Shown in pieces: positions 11,490-24,300 of a stretch of 64,000 nt of DNA. The stretch spans positions 1,302,001-1,366,000 of the forward strand of contig CM055880.1 of NCBI GenBank assembly GCA_029582165.1, in the 5' to 3' direction. Under the pieces are notes generated by a model, which did no database searches, was not told the DNA's origin, and saw nothing but the letters and a program-made list of their open reading frames with translations. Every line of letters begins with the position of its first letter. Positions within the stretch are counted from its first letter, which is position 1. This DNA comes from Portulaca oleracea (Eukaryota; Streptophyta; Magnoliopsida; Caryophyllales; Portulacaceae). The translations under genes and the position numbers were made by a program.

Positions 11490-11670
11490 TAAGATTCCCA
11501 TTTTGGTTCGGTGGGTTTCTATGGCTTCCTCCTTTAATGTTAGTGGAGAGTCAATTCTTATTGCAGAAGCACCAACTATGAGAAATAGGATTAGAGATGC
11601 AATGAAGGGTCTTTATCATATTTATTGGGAGATTTCAACATTGGTCCAAGACAATCTTCAACGGTAAGAA
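11490..11670 (+). pseudogene. LINE RNase H-domain relic
   Basis: The plus-strand frame reads SSFNVSGESILIAEAPTMRN followed by RIRDAMKGL, then WEISTLVQDN. It matches piece by piece the RNase H relic at 46,601-47,029 (GGSFNLGQSSILVAEATALR, then WTIHQILCDI). The stretch holding the second catalytic aspartate (I-E-G-D in the other copy) is deleted here, so this is a non-functional fragment of the same LINE group. Confidence 0.5.
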
Positions 11671-12770
11671 AAAAAATATGAGATAAGGAGACCTTGCCAA
11701 GGCAACGACTGATCGAAATATTTGTTATTTGGTATAAAAAAAAGTGAGAGTTTTCTATCCATTAATATTTTATTATTAGGTTCTTTACCAACATAGAAAT
11801 ATATCATAATTTTTGATAAATATGCTATAAATAATGACCAATAAGCTCATAGCTCTAATGGCATTAGCTGATGAGAGTGAGAGCTATATCCTCTTCATCA
11901 GAATTCCAATCTCAGTAATCATATACCGTATGCACAACATAAGATGAGAGATTTATTGTCGATGAGTGTTGATCAGTCACAACCCATCTTTAATGTTGGT
12001 TAGCATAGACCTCTCTAATGGATGTTGACACATAACCAAAAGATTGAAAAACAGGTCCGTGTCCTAATCAATACTGATGAATGTTGAATTAGATTCAGAA
12101 ATGATCAAACTCCTTAAATCGAAATAATCTGAATAAAGCTCAGAAGTAAGCAAGAATAATCATGTAATAATGAATAAATAGAGTTAGTAATAATTGACAA
12201 GAAAATACAAGACCTACTACTCTCCCTTGAATTGAACTCCCTCTTTCTCTAATTCCTCCCATTCACTTCCTTGGTCTCTCCTATTCTTCTTCTTCTTCTA
12301 TATTCTTCTCCTTTTTCTTCACCCTCTTGCCTATCTTCAAATTCAACCTTCCCCTCCTCCATTTCCTTGTGTATATTTGTGTATATTTACGATGACACCG
12401 AGCTATTCTCTCTAAGTAGTACACTTTCACACTGTACAAATTCCGGAAGACACCAAAAAATAGCCCTCCAAGAGATAAGGTTATGTACATCTAATTTGAT
12501 GTTTCTTGTCCCGATCTTAGGCAAAGATTATAAGTTAATTACATGAACTACAGAGAAAAACCTCATGTCATACGGCAAAATTTCCACATTGGAGAAGGGT
12601 TATATCGACAGTCTTGTCCATATATTGTCGTGTGTTTTAGCAAAAGTTATACCTCAAAAGTGGGGGTGTTTGACATCTATGGCTCATATTTGTTATGGAA
12701 GATCGAAGCCTCAGAATTTGTCAGACAAAGAAAAGGAAAAAGAAAAAAAGAACCCTCGGAATCATGGTTT
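11671..12770. other. Gene-free spacer
   Basis: Nothing convincing is visible. There is a CT-rich stretch (TTCTTCTTCTTCTATATTC) near 12,280-12,350. Overlapping plus-strand frames of up to 127 codons near 12,543-12,926 lack any domain and overlap a minus-strand exon-like segment. Confidence 0.4.
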
Positions 12771-12772
12771 CG

Positions 12773-14620
12773 ATCAAATGGCTGTGCCCAAAACTCGTCG
12801 TCTGTTATTGCTCATCACAATTTTGAAAGGATTACCTTTTTCAGGATCATTTTCCAGCACCAGCTGTTCTGGGACCTTAAACACCGGCCAATTGACAATG
12901 TCGCCATTATAATTGTGAACGCGTAAAATTCCTGCAAGAATATTGGAGAAATTTCGATTGGTTATCACAAATATATACAGAAATTTGTATGGTATGTGAG
13001 TGACCAACAGTTCTGCTTATCATATATTGGCATTCCTCCTATTATCTGGTAAAAACAGAAGCCACCCAAAAAACAAAAGGAAAAACAAACATGTAGGGTC
13101 ATCATTCATCATATGATAATCACAAACAAAAGCATCATAATCACCACCATTTAATACTCAAGAGACGAAATCGAGAACGAAATATCACGATTCCCTTTTG
13201 TTTCCAACAAAATGAGGAGGAAAAAATATCGCTAACGCAATCCAACATATGTACTTGAAAGAAGAACTCTTAAACGTTTTCTCCTGTACAACTATGATGG
13301 ACATGTTTGGTAAACCCAATACCGAAAGATGCTATCGTGCTATAATTCAACATTGCAAGATAATCTTAATGAGAATCAGTGCCACTCAAGGCCACATATG
13401 TCTATCTTCTTATCTTGAGAGTGGGGATAGCAAGTTAGCAACCTCATCAAGACATTTGGTATCCTGTGCTAAAGAGATGGTATTATGCTAATTCAACATT
13501 CCCAGATAATCTTAATGAGATCCTTTTTAGGGCCACCCATGACTATGTTTATATCTGTATCTTTAATCAAGAAATTTGGTGATCCTATATCAAATATAGG
13601 GTATCATGATAATTGAACATTCTCAGATGATCTTCATGTGAACCTTTCAGTGCTAATACCCATGATCATATATGTATCCATAATTACATATATGATGCAA
13701 CAACAAAGAAATAATACTAACAAGACAAGTGCGAGTTTCTAATCTTTCGTTTCAGGCTAAGCAATGCAGCTAGAAGTATCAAAGATTCAAAAGCCTATTT
13801 TCAACTTGTTAAGAAAGAGTCCTATACTCCTACAAAATCTTATCGATTTCATGCTCTTTCTAGCAATAAAATCCTGAGCTGAGGCATTTGAAGGAACATG
13901 CACTACCAGCAACATTCTCATATTGGAACAGTCTAAGCACATCATCAACATTTAAAGAGACTAGAAAGTTACGGTACATTAAAAGAATACTTACATGGCC
14001 AATTGTCTTTGCATCATACACATACCGTCCTGATCTCCAAAGCCTGCAATGGGAAAACACAATAGTCTTAAGAAATCCATACACGCCGTGTATGCAACTT
14101 TAAAAGACCCAAGCAAATACCTAAACAATGAGAATCGGTCAAATATTTTTCCTAATCCAAATACATCTATCACAGGATGAACCATTAAACAGAAATCGAA
14201 ACTAAAATGCCCAACAGCCTGAGGAAACACCAAAATACTGAAAACAGACAAAATAGTTTTCATAGTCCAATACATACATCACATAAGGAACCATTAAACA
14301 GAAATCAAAACTAAAGACAATACATCGAAGAATTGCGAATACTCTGATAAAACAGCACCTTACATAGTAGATATACCAACATAAGGTTTTCTTTTTTTTT
14401 TTTTAGGTACTTAATAAGCAGAATAAAGGAGGAAATCATCATCAACATATCACAAATTCAACATTGAAAGAGAAATATGGGCATAACGATACTTAATCGA
14501 AGAGTTGCATAGAAATTAACAGAGGAAAAGAACAAGGACTCACCCTTGAGAAGAATACTTGGATTAAACCAAACATGAAAATTCATTACTGGCCAATATC
14601 CAGGGAAGAGATCACCCAAT
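12773..14620 (-). other. Minus-strand exon-like segments, possible non-coding or unassigned spliced transcript
   Basis: Three stretches carry plausible minus-strand splice signals. About 14,610-14,542 ends CTTCTCAAGG|GTGAGT. About 14,042-13,995 is preceded by TTTTCCCATTGCAG and ends at CAT|GTAAGT. About 12,942-12,820 is preceded by ATATTCTTGCAG and ends GAAAAAG|GTAATC. The last reads ILRVHNYNGDIVNWP then VFKVPEQLVLENDPEK, which looks protein-like, but I recognise no family. The pieces do not join into one long frame, so this may be a long non-coding RNA, a 3' extension of the PB1 gene, or a decayed gene. Confidence 0.25.
13340..13690. repeat. Three diverged tandem units of about 120-150 bp
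   Basis: The word TAATTCAACATTGCAAGATA plus ATCTTAATGAGA recurs at about 13,341, 13,491 and 13,612 with drift, each followed by a CCA(C)CCATGA/CCACATATG stretch and a GGTATCATG-like end. The repeats lie inside the exon-like region above. Confidence 0.55.
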
Positions 14621-14843
14621 TTCCACCACCACCATCATCATCGTCACCACCTCGTCGCCCTTTTTTTTTCAGTTTACAATTTTTTTCTTCATTTTAATAT
14701 ACATCATACATACACTTGCATCATACAATCTATATTTTTCTTTACATTTTTTGCTTTTTTTCATATTTACTCGAAACTTTATAAACATTGTAGTAATGAA
14801 TATGCTCATGTGTTGTGTGAAAATTCCGGCACTAACCGAAGGG

Positions 14844-16197
14844 TTATTGCCAGTGATTCCCGTTGTGGATGAGATAAACATGGCTGGAATTGTGGAAATT
14901 GTGGAATCCGTAGTGATTTTGTGGCGTTGCAAACTTATCAATGGCGGCATTCGCCTTCCCGTAGCAAATGGGGAATGCCGCCACCGACACCGGCACCGGA
15001 AAGTACCTCGGAGAGGCGTCGGAGTACGGCGGCGACGGCGACAATGACGTCGGCGACGGCGAGAGGGACCTCGGAGATAACATCGGCGGGGAGGTGGCGT
15101 TGATCTCCAGCGGCGGAGGAGATGGAGATTTCTTCGATTTAGTGGTCGGCCATAGAAATGCTTTGATTTTCATGGAGGATGGTGAAGAGATGAGATCGTA
15201 TTCTTCGATAATGTTGATTAGGTCATCGTTTGATTTGATCGAAACCAAAGCGTCGAGATCCTCCGTCGGCAACTGGCATCGCAACAACACTGATGTGCCG
15301 CATAGCTCCGCCATTTTCGCTAGCAGCTCTGCAATCATGAAGAGTCGTTCAGTTTTGACACTCGCACACACAATCGTATTGGAATGTTCTTCATAATAAT
15401 TGAAATTTCCAAAATGTATGATTCAATTGCCGATGAACTGTGGAATCTCTGTCAAATTTCTCGCTCACTAATGTATATTCAATCCAAACTATAAATCAGC
15501 CCCGTAATCAGAGATAAATCATAAAGCATCTCTCAATTTCACTTTTGTTCGCGCATGTTCAATCAATCAATATGTACACAAATTTCACAATCAGCTCCTT
15601 AATCACAGATAAATCATCACATATCTCAAATTTCACTTTTCCTTACGCATATTCTCGAAATGTTCATCAGAAACTCTGCAATCACTGAGAAAGTACAACT
15701 AATCTCTCAATTTCGACACACAACTTTCACACTCATTCACAATCGTATATTTAATCAACCGAAGAAAAATTTCACAAACAACTTCCAAATTCTCAAACGC
15801 ACGCAATCGCATTTTCAAATTTCAATCAAAATGACAAAACGATCATGAAACTAACGAGAAATTATCTCAATCATCATTACTCTCACTCAACCGCATCATC
15901 AATCAAAATCACCAAAACAACATCTCACACGAAAACAACAAAAATCACACAATTTCACACTCACAGAATCGCATTTCCAACAATTTCCAATCAATCAAAC
16001 CATCAAAACACGATTAACACCAAAATTACTAACTAACCTTGAAAAGAGATGGAGCGATCGACGGCGAGAACACGAGTATGGCCGCCGAGGTAGCGGAGCT
16101 TTCCGTCGGGATGGCGGGGGACGATTTTGCCGCCATAACTGCAGAGAAATTTAATGGTGTTGTTGGATTTGTTGCTATCAATAGGAGGTCTCGACAT
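14844..16197 (-). CDS. PB1 (octicosapeptide/Phox/Bem1p) domain protein
   Basis: Two exons, 16,197-16,038 and 15,328-14,844, give 214 aa. The donor is TTTCAAG|GTTAGT and the acceptor GATTGCAG|AGCTG; phase 1 is kept, giving S-F-Q-E-L-L. A PB1 fold spans about residues 15-105: IKFLCSYGGKIVPRHPDGKL, the GGHTRVLAVDR strand, and an acidic OPCA-type segment (EDLDALVSI, NDDLINIIEEYD). PB1 domains mediate front-to-back protein pairing. The rest is Ser/Pro-rich (SPSPTSLSPSPP) and probably disordered, with an aromatic/His-rich C-terminus. No kinase or other catalytic domain follows, so this is one of the small plant PB1-only proteins, whose partners are mostly unknown. A TATA box lies at 16,390-16,383. 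ATG at 16,197 is chosen because it begins the PB1 reading frame. Confidence 0.88.
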
Positions 16198-16382
16198 ATT
16201 GGGGTCCAGTTTTTCTTTTTCCTTTTTCCCTCTTTTTCTTTTTTCTTTTTCTGTTGAGGATATGCAATGAAATTTAGGAGAGAGAAAGGGAGGAGAGAGA
16301 AAGAGGGAGGGAAAATAAAAGGATGGTTAGGAGAGGAGTTGAAGTTGTGTCTTCAAGCCTATGCATGGTACTAAAGAGGGGT

Positions 16383-16390
16383 TATTTATA
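16383..16390 (-). promoter_or_regulatory. TATA box of the PB1 gene
   Basis: On the minus strand CCCTCTATAAATAACCCC lies about 190 bp upstream of the PB1-protein ATG. This implies a leader of roughly 160 nt, which is CT-rich (GA-rich on the given strand, 16,270-16,320). Confidence 0.6.
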
Positions 16391-16399
16391 GAGGGAGGG

Positions 16400-19300
16400 T
16401 TTGGGTTTTGGTGGGGGAGTAGAAATGAATTGGATTAGAGGTTGAATTTAGAAAATGGTAAAAATTAGATAAAAGTTAATAATTAGGAGCTATGAGTTAT
16501 GAAATAAATAAAAAAACACGTGTTAAATCGATGGGAAAATGGTGTAACGACAGATTAAAGAAAGTTGTGTTAGGTGCTGTATTTTATCTTTATATTTTTT
16601 AATTTAAGATAATGTCATATATAGTATAAATAATGTTGTAAAATGGGTAAGTAGGTATGGGAGTGATTGAAAAGAGAGTGTTATTTTATAGTGTTCTTGG
16701 ATAAAAATGTCACTAAATTATGTAAAAATGACTAAAATGTCACCCGAAAAAAATATGTTATGAAACTGCTATTAGTTTATATTTATAGTGATAAAATTAT
16801 CACTTTACCGGATGCTAACTTGTTTTTTCCATTTATAAATTTATTTAGTGTGTTTATGATTTAATTAACAGTTAAATTACCCCATTAACTACTTGATTTT
16901 CAACGAAATTACAATAACTATTGTTTAATTAAAGTAAAAAGAGAAGACAAAGTGTTGAAGTTGGACATGATGTTTTGTAGTACATATCAACTATTGCATT
17001 AGTTGAACTTTCATATTTTATGTTCAATTAGCTATATAGTATAATAGTATTGGGGAATTATTAAGATCAACAAATGTTTAAGAAGATAAGATTGAAGGAT
17101 AAGGCTCATTTAGGATCCACTAGCTAGTAATTAGGAGTTACTTAAACTAATTAATGGATTATGAATTATTAATGGCCTAAAAGTATATCTTAATGATAGG
17201 ATGATAGAGACATAACTCGAACTTAAATATATACTTGATAAGAAATCTAATTGACAAATCCCTATGCCAACTAGTAGATCTAATTAAAGTGAGGGTTAGA
17301 CAGATTGTAAATTCGATCTTAAGAATCGTATAGTAGTGCGCGCATCCTTGGCCCTCAAATTCACCTGATACTCGTAAGAATCGATACAATTTAAATTTAA
17401 TTTTAAATTTAATTTCTAGAGTATGTCGACCCTTAAATAAAAGATTATAAGTAGAAAAGATGGAGTGTTTATACATAAGATATTTACTAAATGGATTCAT
17501 TAAATTTTGAAAAGAATATCTTAAAGCTTAACCACTCATTTTCCATTCTTTAAAAAAAATGAGGATGGCTATACAGAAGCAAAATCCCATCAGTCAAATA
17601 TTTGCCAATATGTGGTCTATAGATAAGATGAGTGTATGGGAATGACAATACTCAACCAAGTCCATAGACTATGATTATGATTTCTCTTTGACATCAATTG
17701 TATGATCTTCTTGAGGAATATCCCTTCAAATCTACCCATACATTTGCACTATTTCTCCCCATTATTAGAGTAGTTGCAGCAACATGTAAGGAGACAGGGA
17801 GAGGATGATATGTCAACTCTTGATTGGGTAATGTGATGGAAAAATTTCACAGCCCTACTCTCACGTTTAACGTGGAATAAGGTCTGTGAGGAGGGAGTGT
17901 GAAGGGAGGAGAGAGATACGAAGATAAGGGAAAAGAAGAGAGAGAAATAGGTGAGAAAAAGGAAGGAAAAAGAGGAGAGAGAAATTTACACCCACTATTT
18001 TTCCACTCTCATACGAGATTTTTCCACTATTTTTCCACTATTCTCACACCCTATTGCTAATTCTCTTAATAGTCAAGAGACTGAGTAAAATTTTACAGTT
18101 CAACGAGCCAATAATAATTAAGTTCATTTTATGGTTATGTGTACGCTTTAATTGTATTCTTTAGTGATGTGCTCTTTTGTAGATAATTTATTCATTTTTA
18201 TCCATTTTAGCTTTCCACAAAAATTTGTCCGTTGTTTTCATTCATTTCCAAAAATTGCCTATAATATTGCAAGCTCAATCAAAATTTACCCAAATTTATC
18301 TAACCTCTAAAAAAACATACCAATAACCTAAACAGGACACTTAAGAGCAAAGTTATCTACAACATATTACTCACCCTTTTTTTAAAAATAAAAAAGGTAA
18401 ATATGTAATCCAAACTGTTAGAGTGCATGGATTATATATGCATAGAATCTAGTTATCTAATATATAAATAAAATTTTAAAAAACATTGAGAGATAGACTC
18501 GTGAGAACCCTCATTTTTGAAGAGTTAATGTAAATGTTAGAATTATAAAACTCATTATGAAGTTTTCCATATTCACCTAAACCTTTAGGTGATCAATTTC
18601 TTAATATGTTAGTACCTACACCATTACTAGCAAAATGTACAAAGTTTTGATCATGTTGAGTTTGATTCCAAGAGGAAGAAGTTTATTAAGTAGTTTGTGC
18701 TCATCCATTAAGTTTTGATCATGAACAAATGGTGATATTAAAAGGTTCATATAGGATCTTTCCAATTTGCATACACTTTAGGATAAGATACTAGTTGAGG
18801 AGATCAAGATGAAAGTTAATCAATGTCATTTTCATGATTATGTCACATAGAAATTCAAGAAATGAAAGACAATAATGTCCATGAGAAGTTGAGAACAAAA
18901 GCTCAAAATTAATGAGTAAAAGTGGGGTCCTATTTGTGGCTAAGGCTTACTCTTTTTATGATCAATCCCTTTTTTGCATGCTAATACTAATAAATATGAC
19001 ACTTTCACCATTGTATAGAATACTCTTATTTTTATGCTAGACTAGATTATTGCTTAGCTCACCCACCCACTTTAGGCTTTATCTCCTTATCCTAAATTTA
19101 AGTTTCTTCCATATTATTTTCTAAAAGTATATAAATAAATTCAATTTTTTGTTAGAGTGTTTAATAATTTAAACATTCTTTTTTTATTATCCACTCAAAT
19201 GTATGTGGATCATTTGATAGTATTTGTGAAAGAGGTCTATGATCTAATAACAAAATTGTCCAAAAATGTCTATTATTATTTGTTTCCTTATGTGGTAAAT

Positions 19301-21386
19301 ATTATTGAAAACAAGGCTATATGTTTCTTTCCAAGCATATTAATTTCAAATGATAAATGGGGAAATTTATGATAGTGAGATTTTGAAAGATACGTAAAGG
19401 AAAAAGTGTTTTTTTTAAAAATATAAAATTTGGCGAGCATTGTTTGTAATTTTGAATTTTATGTTAGAAATTCATTTATAAAATAAATCAAGTTTTAAAT
19501 ACAACAATAGCAAATATTTGTATAGTTCCTTTAAAGTAAGTTTAATTTTGAGATGATTTAAATGTAGACAGTCATCCCCATGTACATGAGTGTATGAAAA
19601 GGTTGATCGTGACAGACCATTTTGAAAAGCAAAACAAAACCATTTCGAAAATCATTTGAAAATCCTTGATTGGGAAACCAAGGGAATGAAGAAAAAATAG
19701 AAAGAACAAGACCTTGTGTCTATCCTCCAAACAATGCGCAGTAAAAAAATGGTAAAACAAAACTATTTTTGGAAATCAAGTTTTAAATGCATTATTTATT
19801 TAGTTTATCATTTGAGAATATAACTTTGAAACAATATAACTTTTCATTCAGTTTGATTAGAATTATTCTTCGATCTAGGTCTACATTTCTTTGATTATTA
19901 TACTGTGAGTAACATCACTAAAATATGACCACTGTATTTTGATTTGTGCTGAAATGGCTCTTATAAAGTAAATATATAGGTAAATCAATAGATGAATATT
20001 TGACATATGAACAACATAGAAATTTTACACATGGTTTATATGTTCTTAAATTTTTGGTAAATGATAATTGAATCTACATCAAGTCGTACATTGTGAAAGG
20101 TTTAGATTAGGACTAAAGCAAGGCATGTTTCACATAAAATAATTATGATTTTAATATATTTTCGAGTTTAATTTGTGTCCATTTCTAAAAATAGAACACA
20201 ACTCTTCAAATATCAGACGTGGCTTTTAAAGGGTCTACTTCTCAAACCACACCCCACCCAAAAAAAACGAAAAAAAATTGAAGTGGAGTTTTTTTTTAAT
20301 AATTTAACTCATTTTATATGGAGGTACTTGTCCTTAAAAAATTGATGAATCAACTGGCCTAATAATAGTGGCAAAAGATTTTCTCCACACACAAAAAGAA
20401 AAGAAAAGGAAAGTAAAAATGTTGGTCCAAAGGATAAGCCTTGGTGAGAGTTCTAATCCGTGTCATGTTTGCTTCAATACTCATCCCCAACAAAAAACAT
20501 CCGATCCATAATAACTTTTAATTCTGTAGAAATTAGATATTGATGTTGAGTTTAAGCCTAATTAATCATTATACAATTATACATAATAATAATTCAAGAT
20601 ATACAATTAATTTTCAATAATAAAATAAAAGTGATAACTATTACAGATAAGTTAACTTATGTTGTCAACATAACCACGATGATTTTAATTAACTATCATG
20701 TAACTTCCCTCCAAAAAAAAGAAAAAACTATCATGTAACTTATGTTGTCAAGTTAGACTAAAATCTCCAACCAAATGCAAGAACACATATTGACAAGTTA
20801 CTAGAAGAAAAGATGTAGGAACCTTAGGGAAATTTTCCATAGGAAAATGGAGAAAATGGTGGACCCATCGTGAAAACTTTTCCGAAGTCAAGCTGCATCT
20901 AAATATGAGAAAAATAAGTCAACCCGGGAAAATTGACCATTTCCCCAGGGTTATTGACCAACCAAACATAATTTTACAATGTTGGTGGTATTTGGAACCT
21001 CGAGTGGCTGAAGTAAAATATACTCTTAAGAGTTCACCGATCTTTTGTAGTAAAACATGTACATACATTAATTTAGGTGGCCGAGTTTGCCCAGGCACCT
21101 GAGATTGATAGTAAAAGTTTATACATTTGGTGTGTGAAGCAGTAGGTAAAGAATTAGCACATAAAATAAACAGTAACACACCGCTTTGCAGCTGCTTCAA
21201 AAACACGAGCTGCCTCAGCGAAGCGTGTTGATGATGGCTGATCTTTAAGAGGGAATACCCTCCGTTATCTGTCTTTATCCCTCTTCCCCATGGAAATATT
21301 TCTAAGTTACACAGGGGATAGCAGAGGAAGTTTTGCTTACACTTCACAGAATGTGGATCGATAAGGGTTGAGTTTTGGTTCATGTT
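16400..21386. other. Long intergenic spacer without genes
   Basis: About 5 kb of AT-rich DNA. Reading frames of 60-107 codons (for example 17,177-17,500 and 19,157-19,372) show no domain. A possible MITE with GA-rich core lies at about 17,765-18,075. Near 20,690-20,760 the word ACTATCATGTAACTT is repeated around an A-rich tract. Only the last part approaches the ABCB26 3' end. Confidence 0.5.
17765..18075. mobile_element. Possible MITE with GA-rich core
   Basis: TTATTAGAGTAGTTGCAGCAA at the left and TATTGCTAATTCTCTTAATAG at the right are loosely complementary. Between them is a purine-rich stretch (GGAGGAGAGAGATACGAAG) and three copies of ATTTTTCCACT. The ends are weak and no target duplication is certain. 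Confidence 0.35.
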
Positions 21387-24300
21387 TCAAGCTACGGCGT
21401 CAGCTTGTCTCCGAGTAAGTCTCGCGTACAAACCATCCTTCAGGAGAAGCTCCTTGTGGCTGCCCATCTGTGATGAGAATGTAAACAATCGCAAAAGTAA
21501 ATACTACATGAGCAATGTCCATAATTAGAGAAGCTGAAAGATGATTTATTTCAGCTCATAAAAATGTTTCTCTAAACCTTTTCTTCTTTTCCATGGAGTA
21601 CGAGTCTGTTCTTCTGAGGGGTAATGTAAGGTTGGACAAGATTAAATAAAAGTTGGAAAAACTGAAAGGTATTTACACTTCTAAACAACGGAGTGAAAGA
21701 TTTAAAATCTTGGATCAATCAGAACAAACCTTTGTGAATTTATTTTAATTTCAAGGGTAAGAGTAAGACTACTACAACAGAACCCCCCCCCCCCCCCCAA
21801 AAAAAAAAAAAACACCCAAATCCCAAAAACACAAACCACAAATTTACAGAGGGATTTTTGGGTATTGGATTTGGATTTGGCATCAGGCGGCTTAAAATCT
21901 AAATGAAGCTTGAAATTCTTTAAGGTAAGACCTACCTCAACAATCTGTCCACTATTCATAACGACAATTCTGTCTGCGGCCTGTATGGTAGAAAGCCTGC
22001 AAGCGTAGTTCATTACATCCAGATTAGCACAAATCTACGTACTATATACTGAGTGGATATGTCTAATCTATGAGGAAAGACAGACCTATGAGCAATTACT
22101 ATGACTGTTCTTCTTGACCGGGAGTCGTTTCTCACTGCACGGAGAACACCCTGCAAAAAACATTGAGGAATCATCGGCATACATATGTTTCTATGCATCA
22201 TCATTAATAAATTAATAAATCAACAATTAGAAATGTCTATTAAGATAAGGCTGTCTACATTTAGATCTCTCCAAAGCCCGTGTATGCAGGACCCTCCGGT
22301 TTTTTATGCGGGTAGGGTGCATTGGGTAAACTAAGGCTGGATAAACTACGGTAAAAAAAAAAAGTATATTTTGGAGAAACTTGAAAAAAGAGCTAAACAT
22401 ACTCTCAAGTTTTACAGCATCGTAATTTCCTAATCGTTTTTTACCCTTGTTCATGCAACTTCATTTTACCTAAATTCACCCTACCCACATGTAAAACACG
22501 ACAATTAATGTTGTTGTATCATTAATAAATAAAGCACACGGCTGAACCGTACTAACTGTTTCCCTATAGCCCACAGATGATTCAGAGCACAGTCCAAGTC
22601 CTCGTCATTGTACAAAGTCTATGATTATGAATATTAGATACCAACCTTGATATTGTGCTCGCTTTCCGCATCCAAGGCGCTGGTGGCTTCATCAAGGATC
22701 AAAATTGATGGATCCCTAAGGACTGCCCGAGCTATGGCAATTCTCTGTTTTTGTCCACCACTAAGCAGATCATCATCGACGATTGTGTTGTAACCATTAG
22801 GCAGCGCTGTGATAAAATCATGAGCAAAAGCTTGCTTGGCGGCCCACTCGACATCCTCCTGTGTGACTTCTCTTGGGCATCCGTATCTTATGTTTGAGCT
22901 TATGTCCGTCCTAAAAAGGCGAGGTTCCTGGTCAAATTATTAGGAAAGACAGTAAATTACGGTCCATTCAAATACACACTATTAAATAAATAAATAAATA
23001 AACCCTTTTCAAAAGTGCACGAAAACAGGACTCAACCTGACCAACATATCCAATTTTCTCTCTGAACCATTTTGCGTCTAATTCTTTCAGAGATAAGCCA
23101 TCTATCAAAATCTGGAGCAAAGAGAGAGTTACAAAACATCAAAACTCCGAGCTACTAGTAGAGATTTGTACATAGAATAACGGCAAAGGTGACCAGTGAA
23201 CTTACCTCGCCACCAGTTGGCTCATAAAGACGTAGAAGAAGATTCACAATCGTGCTTTTTCCACTGCCGCTAAGGCCAACCTGATTAACACATATTGTAA
23301 GCAACATGTAGTTCAATCTCAATATACAAAAAGTAATCAAAAGGTTTATAGTAGCCTTCTTACAATGGCAACCACTTCATTTGGATGCATCGAAATATTT
23401 ATATCCTGTAGTACAGGTACCTGCATGGTACAAGCATGTTAGCCCACAATCAAGCAACATATAACTCCCTGTAAATACAGCATTAAATAGTTGCAAATTT
23501 CGTATTCAGTGCAACAAACTCTTCTATGCAAAGAAACGAACTGCTATAAAAGAAGAAGAGTAGACAGGAACATAGAACACTATTAGGGACACTGCTAGAC
23601 ATACCTCAGGCCTTGTGGGATAGTGAAATGAAACATTCACAAAATCAATACGTCCTTCCAGCTTTTGCAGCTTTAAACCTGCATTGTGTATCCAAAAACT
23701 CACATGATATACATTATTAAAACACGAAGGTCAGAAGGAAACATAAAGTAGAGAAAAGCCTATTAGATGTTGATACAAAAAGGAAACTTGAGTAGATTTG
23801 TCTAGGGGAAGACATGGAAAAGTTGAAGGCTTTTAACCAACCATGAACCATCTGCTGAGGTTAAAAGAAAGTTCACTGATATCCTATCATTAATAATAAA
23901 TATATATGACGACCCAAGTAACTTAGTTACTCATATCAATCCAGATTTTGCAAGCACAAAGTATTGACATTGTAACCCATCACGGGAATAATAAAGCTAA
24001 GCTATGTAGTTTTAGTCAAAGGGAATTCGCTGGAAGTCGTTTTTGTTTCTTATGGATCAGTATAGGCAGATGGGGATGATTAGGAAGCTGCAACCAACAT
24101 CAAACTTTAACTAAGAAACTAAAGTAAAATAAGCCAAAAGCGGCTAAACAGAGAACATGAGATTAGAACACTTGAACATAAGAGAAAAGGAGCAGAGGCT
24201 GAGAACACAAACAAAGTTTTTGCTAAGACATTAAGCAATAGAACAATGTATTGAAAAACTTAATGGTGATGCATCAGACCTGATAATCAATGACAATTCC

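Noticed and set aside
12543..12926. 127-codon plus-strand frame and overlapping 115-codon frame
   Set aside because: No domain, low-complexity Lys/Glu tract, and it overlaps a better-looking minus-strand segment.
14968..15396. 142-codon plus-strand frame
   Set aside because: Shadow of the PB1-protein exon 2, antisense.
20919..21383. 154-codon minus-strand frame just after the ABCB26 stop
   Set aside because: Lies in the 3' UTR/flank of ABCB26; no homology recognised.
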